This document shows, in pieces, positions 63,501 through 64,000 of a DNA stretch of 64,000 nt (position 1 is the first letter of the stretch; each line of letters begins with the position of its first letter). The stretch is from Bemisia tabaci (taxonomy: Eukaryota; Arthropoda; Insecta; Hemiptera; Aleyrodidae), in the NCBI RefSeq assembly GCF_918797505.1, contig NC_092802.1:10001480-10065479 (forward strand), written 5' to 3'. Made by a program: the position numbers and the translations under genes. A model generated the notes under the pieces. The model made no database searches, was not told the origin of the DNA, and saw only the letters and a program-made list of their open reading frames with translations.

Positions 63501-64000
63501 TTATGGTGAATATTTATTTAATTGCTTCCTGAACACTTGAACATTCGATAGATATAGAACGCCTTTACTATTGTAGTGCTATCTTCTATCCAAAGATTTG
63601 TTTCTATAGTCTAACTTGTTTGATTTTTTTATGAGTATGATACGAATTTGTGATGTTTGAAATTCTTTGATAACTGTTGGAGGGACACTAACTTCTTCCA
63701 TTGTGCTCAGTGTTATTTGCACAACGATGTGAAAAAAAAACTAAAGTTTAAGTTTATATGGGAACTGGGTCAAATATTTACACAAGCCTTGCATATTTCT
63801 GAAAAAAAACTCGCTTGAATTTACAGCGTTTATACTCAAATTTTGTATTTTTTTTCTCTTGCGTTTAGGAATAAATCGACAACTTCCGAGTTTATTCAAA
63901 CTCAATGACTATTTCTAAAAACACAATACTAGGAATAAACTTCGGTGTTTTTGTGTGTTTATTCACAGGGTTGGGTTTTTTTTTCTGGAACACGAGTAAA

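Larger units (their letters stand above)
60376..64000. other. Region downstream of gene C
   Basis: No fourth family member begins here. It holds four listed elements, a TGTGTT-rich stretch (61440-62080) of unknown nature, and a poorly defined end (63500-64000) of AT-rich DNA. The gene C 3' UTR must lie in its first part, but no convincing poly(A) site could be chosen. Confidence 0.5.

Noticed and set aside
1..64000. CRISPR array or bacterial operon
   Set aside because: Repeats are tandem or palindromic transposon remains without regular spacers. The genes are intron-split and eukaryotic.

Overview
This is a repeat-rich, AT-rich eukaryotic window. It has spliced genes with introns of about 0.7-6.6 kb, tRNA-derived SINE heads, non-LTR retrotransposon tails and dozens of small terminal-inverted-repeat (TIR) elements. 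The protein family (secreted astacin protease plus MAM domain) and the repeat density suggest an arthropod, plausibly a sap-feeding hemipteran insect. That assignment is an inference; no marker gene settles it.

The only convincing protein-coding content is a head-to-tail array of three paralogous plus-strand genes, here called A, B and C. Gene A is cut by the left edge: its last three exons (2483-5271) encode the end of a MAM domain and a Ser-rich tail. Gene B (9731-28245) and gene C (37645-60375) are complete on this reading. Each has ten coding exons with the same intron phases (0,1,2,0,0,1,1,0,0) and encodes 520 and 508 residues. The order is signal peptide, a very short pre-catalytic segment, astacin (M12A) metalloprotease domain, one MAM domain, Ser/Pro/Arg-rich tail. 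This resembles meprin but has no TRAF/EGF/transmembrane part.

The most interesting point is the active site. Astacins carry HExxHxxGxxHE. Gene B reads HELGHTLSLVDE: Gly is Ser and the third zinc His is Asp. Gene C reads HELGHVLTLKHD: Gly is Thr and the Glu after the third His is Asp. Both keep the Met-turn Met and Tyr but lack the usual Met-turn His. Neither shows the usual astacin propeptide. Gene B has also lost one conserved cysteine pair of the protease domain and has a private extra cysteine pair in the MAM domain. All three genes end in a diverged Ser-rich tail with a recurring SRMSSxPSF-like motif. The array looks like a lineage-specific family of secreted, altered astacin-MAM proteins.

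Introns and intergenic DNA are mostly mobile-element debris. There are nine copies of one ~165-bp perfect-hairpin element, four full copies of a ~550-bp element starting GGACCACTAGACAAGG, several TA-flanked MITE families and a pogo/Tigger-like element (46731-47534). There is also a 1.85-kb element full of GTTTCAGAAA-like words (57586-59434), a ~130-bp tandem array in gene B intron 4, a 30-bp minisatellite abutting the gene C start codon, and a long CAA/GAC microsatellite. No other convincing gene, functional tRNA, rRNA or CRISPR array was seen. UTRs, promoters and poly(A) sites could not be fixed from sequence alone.
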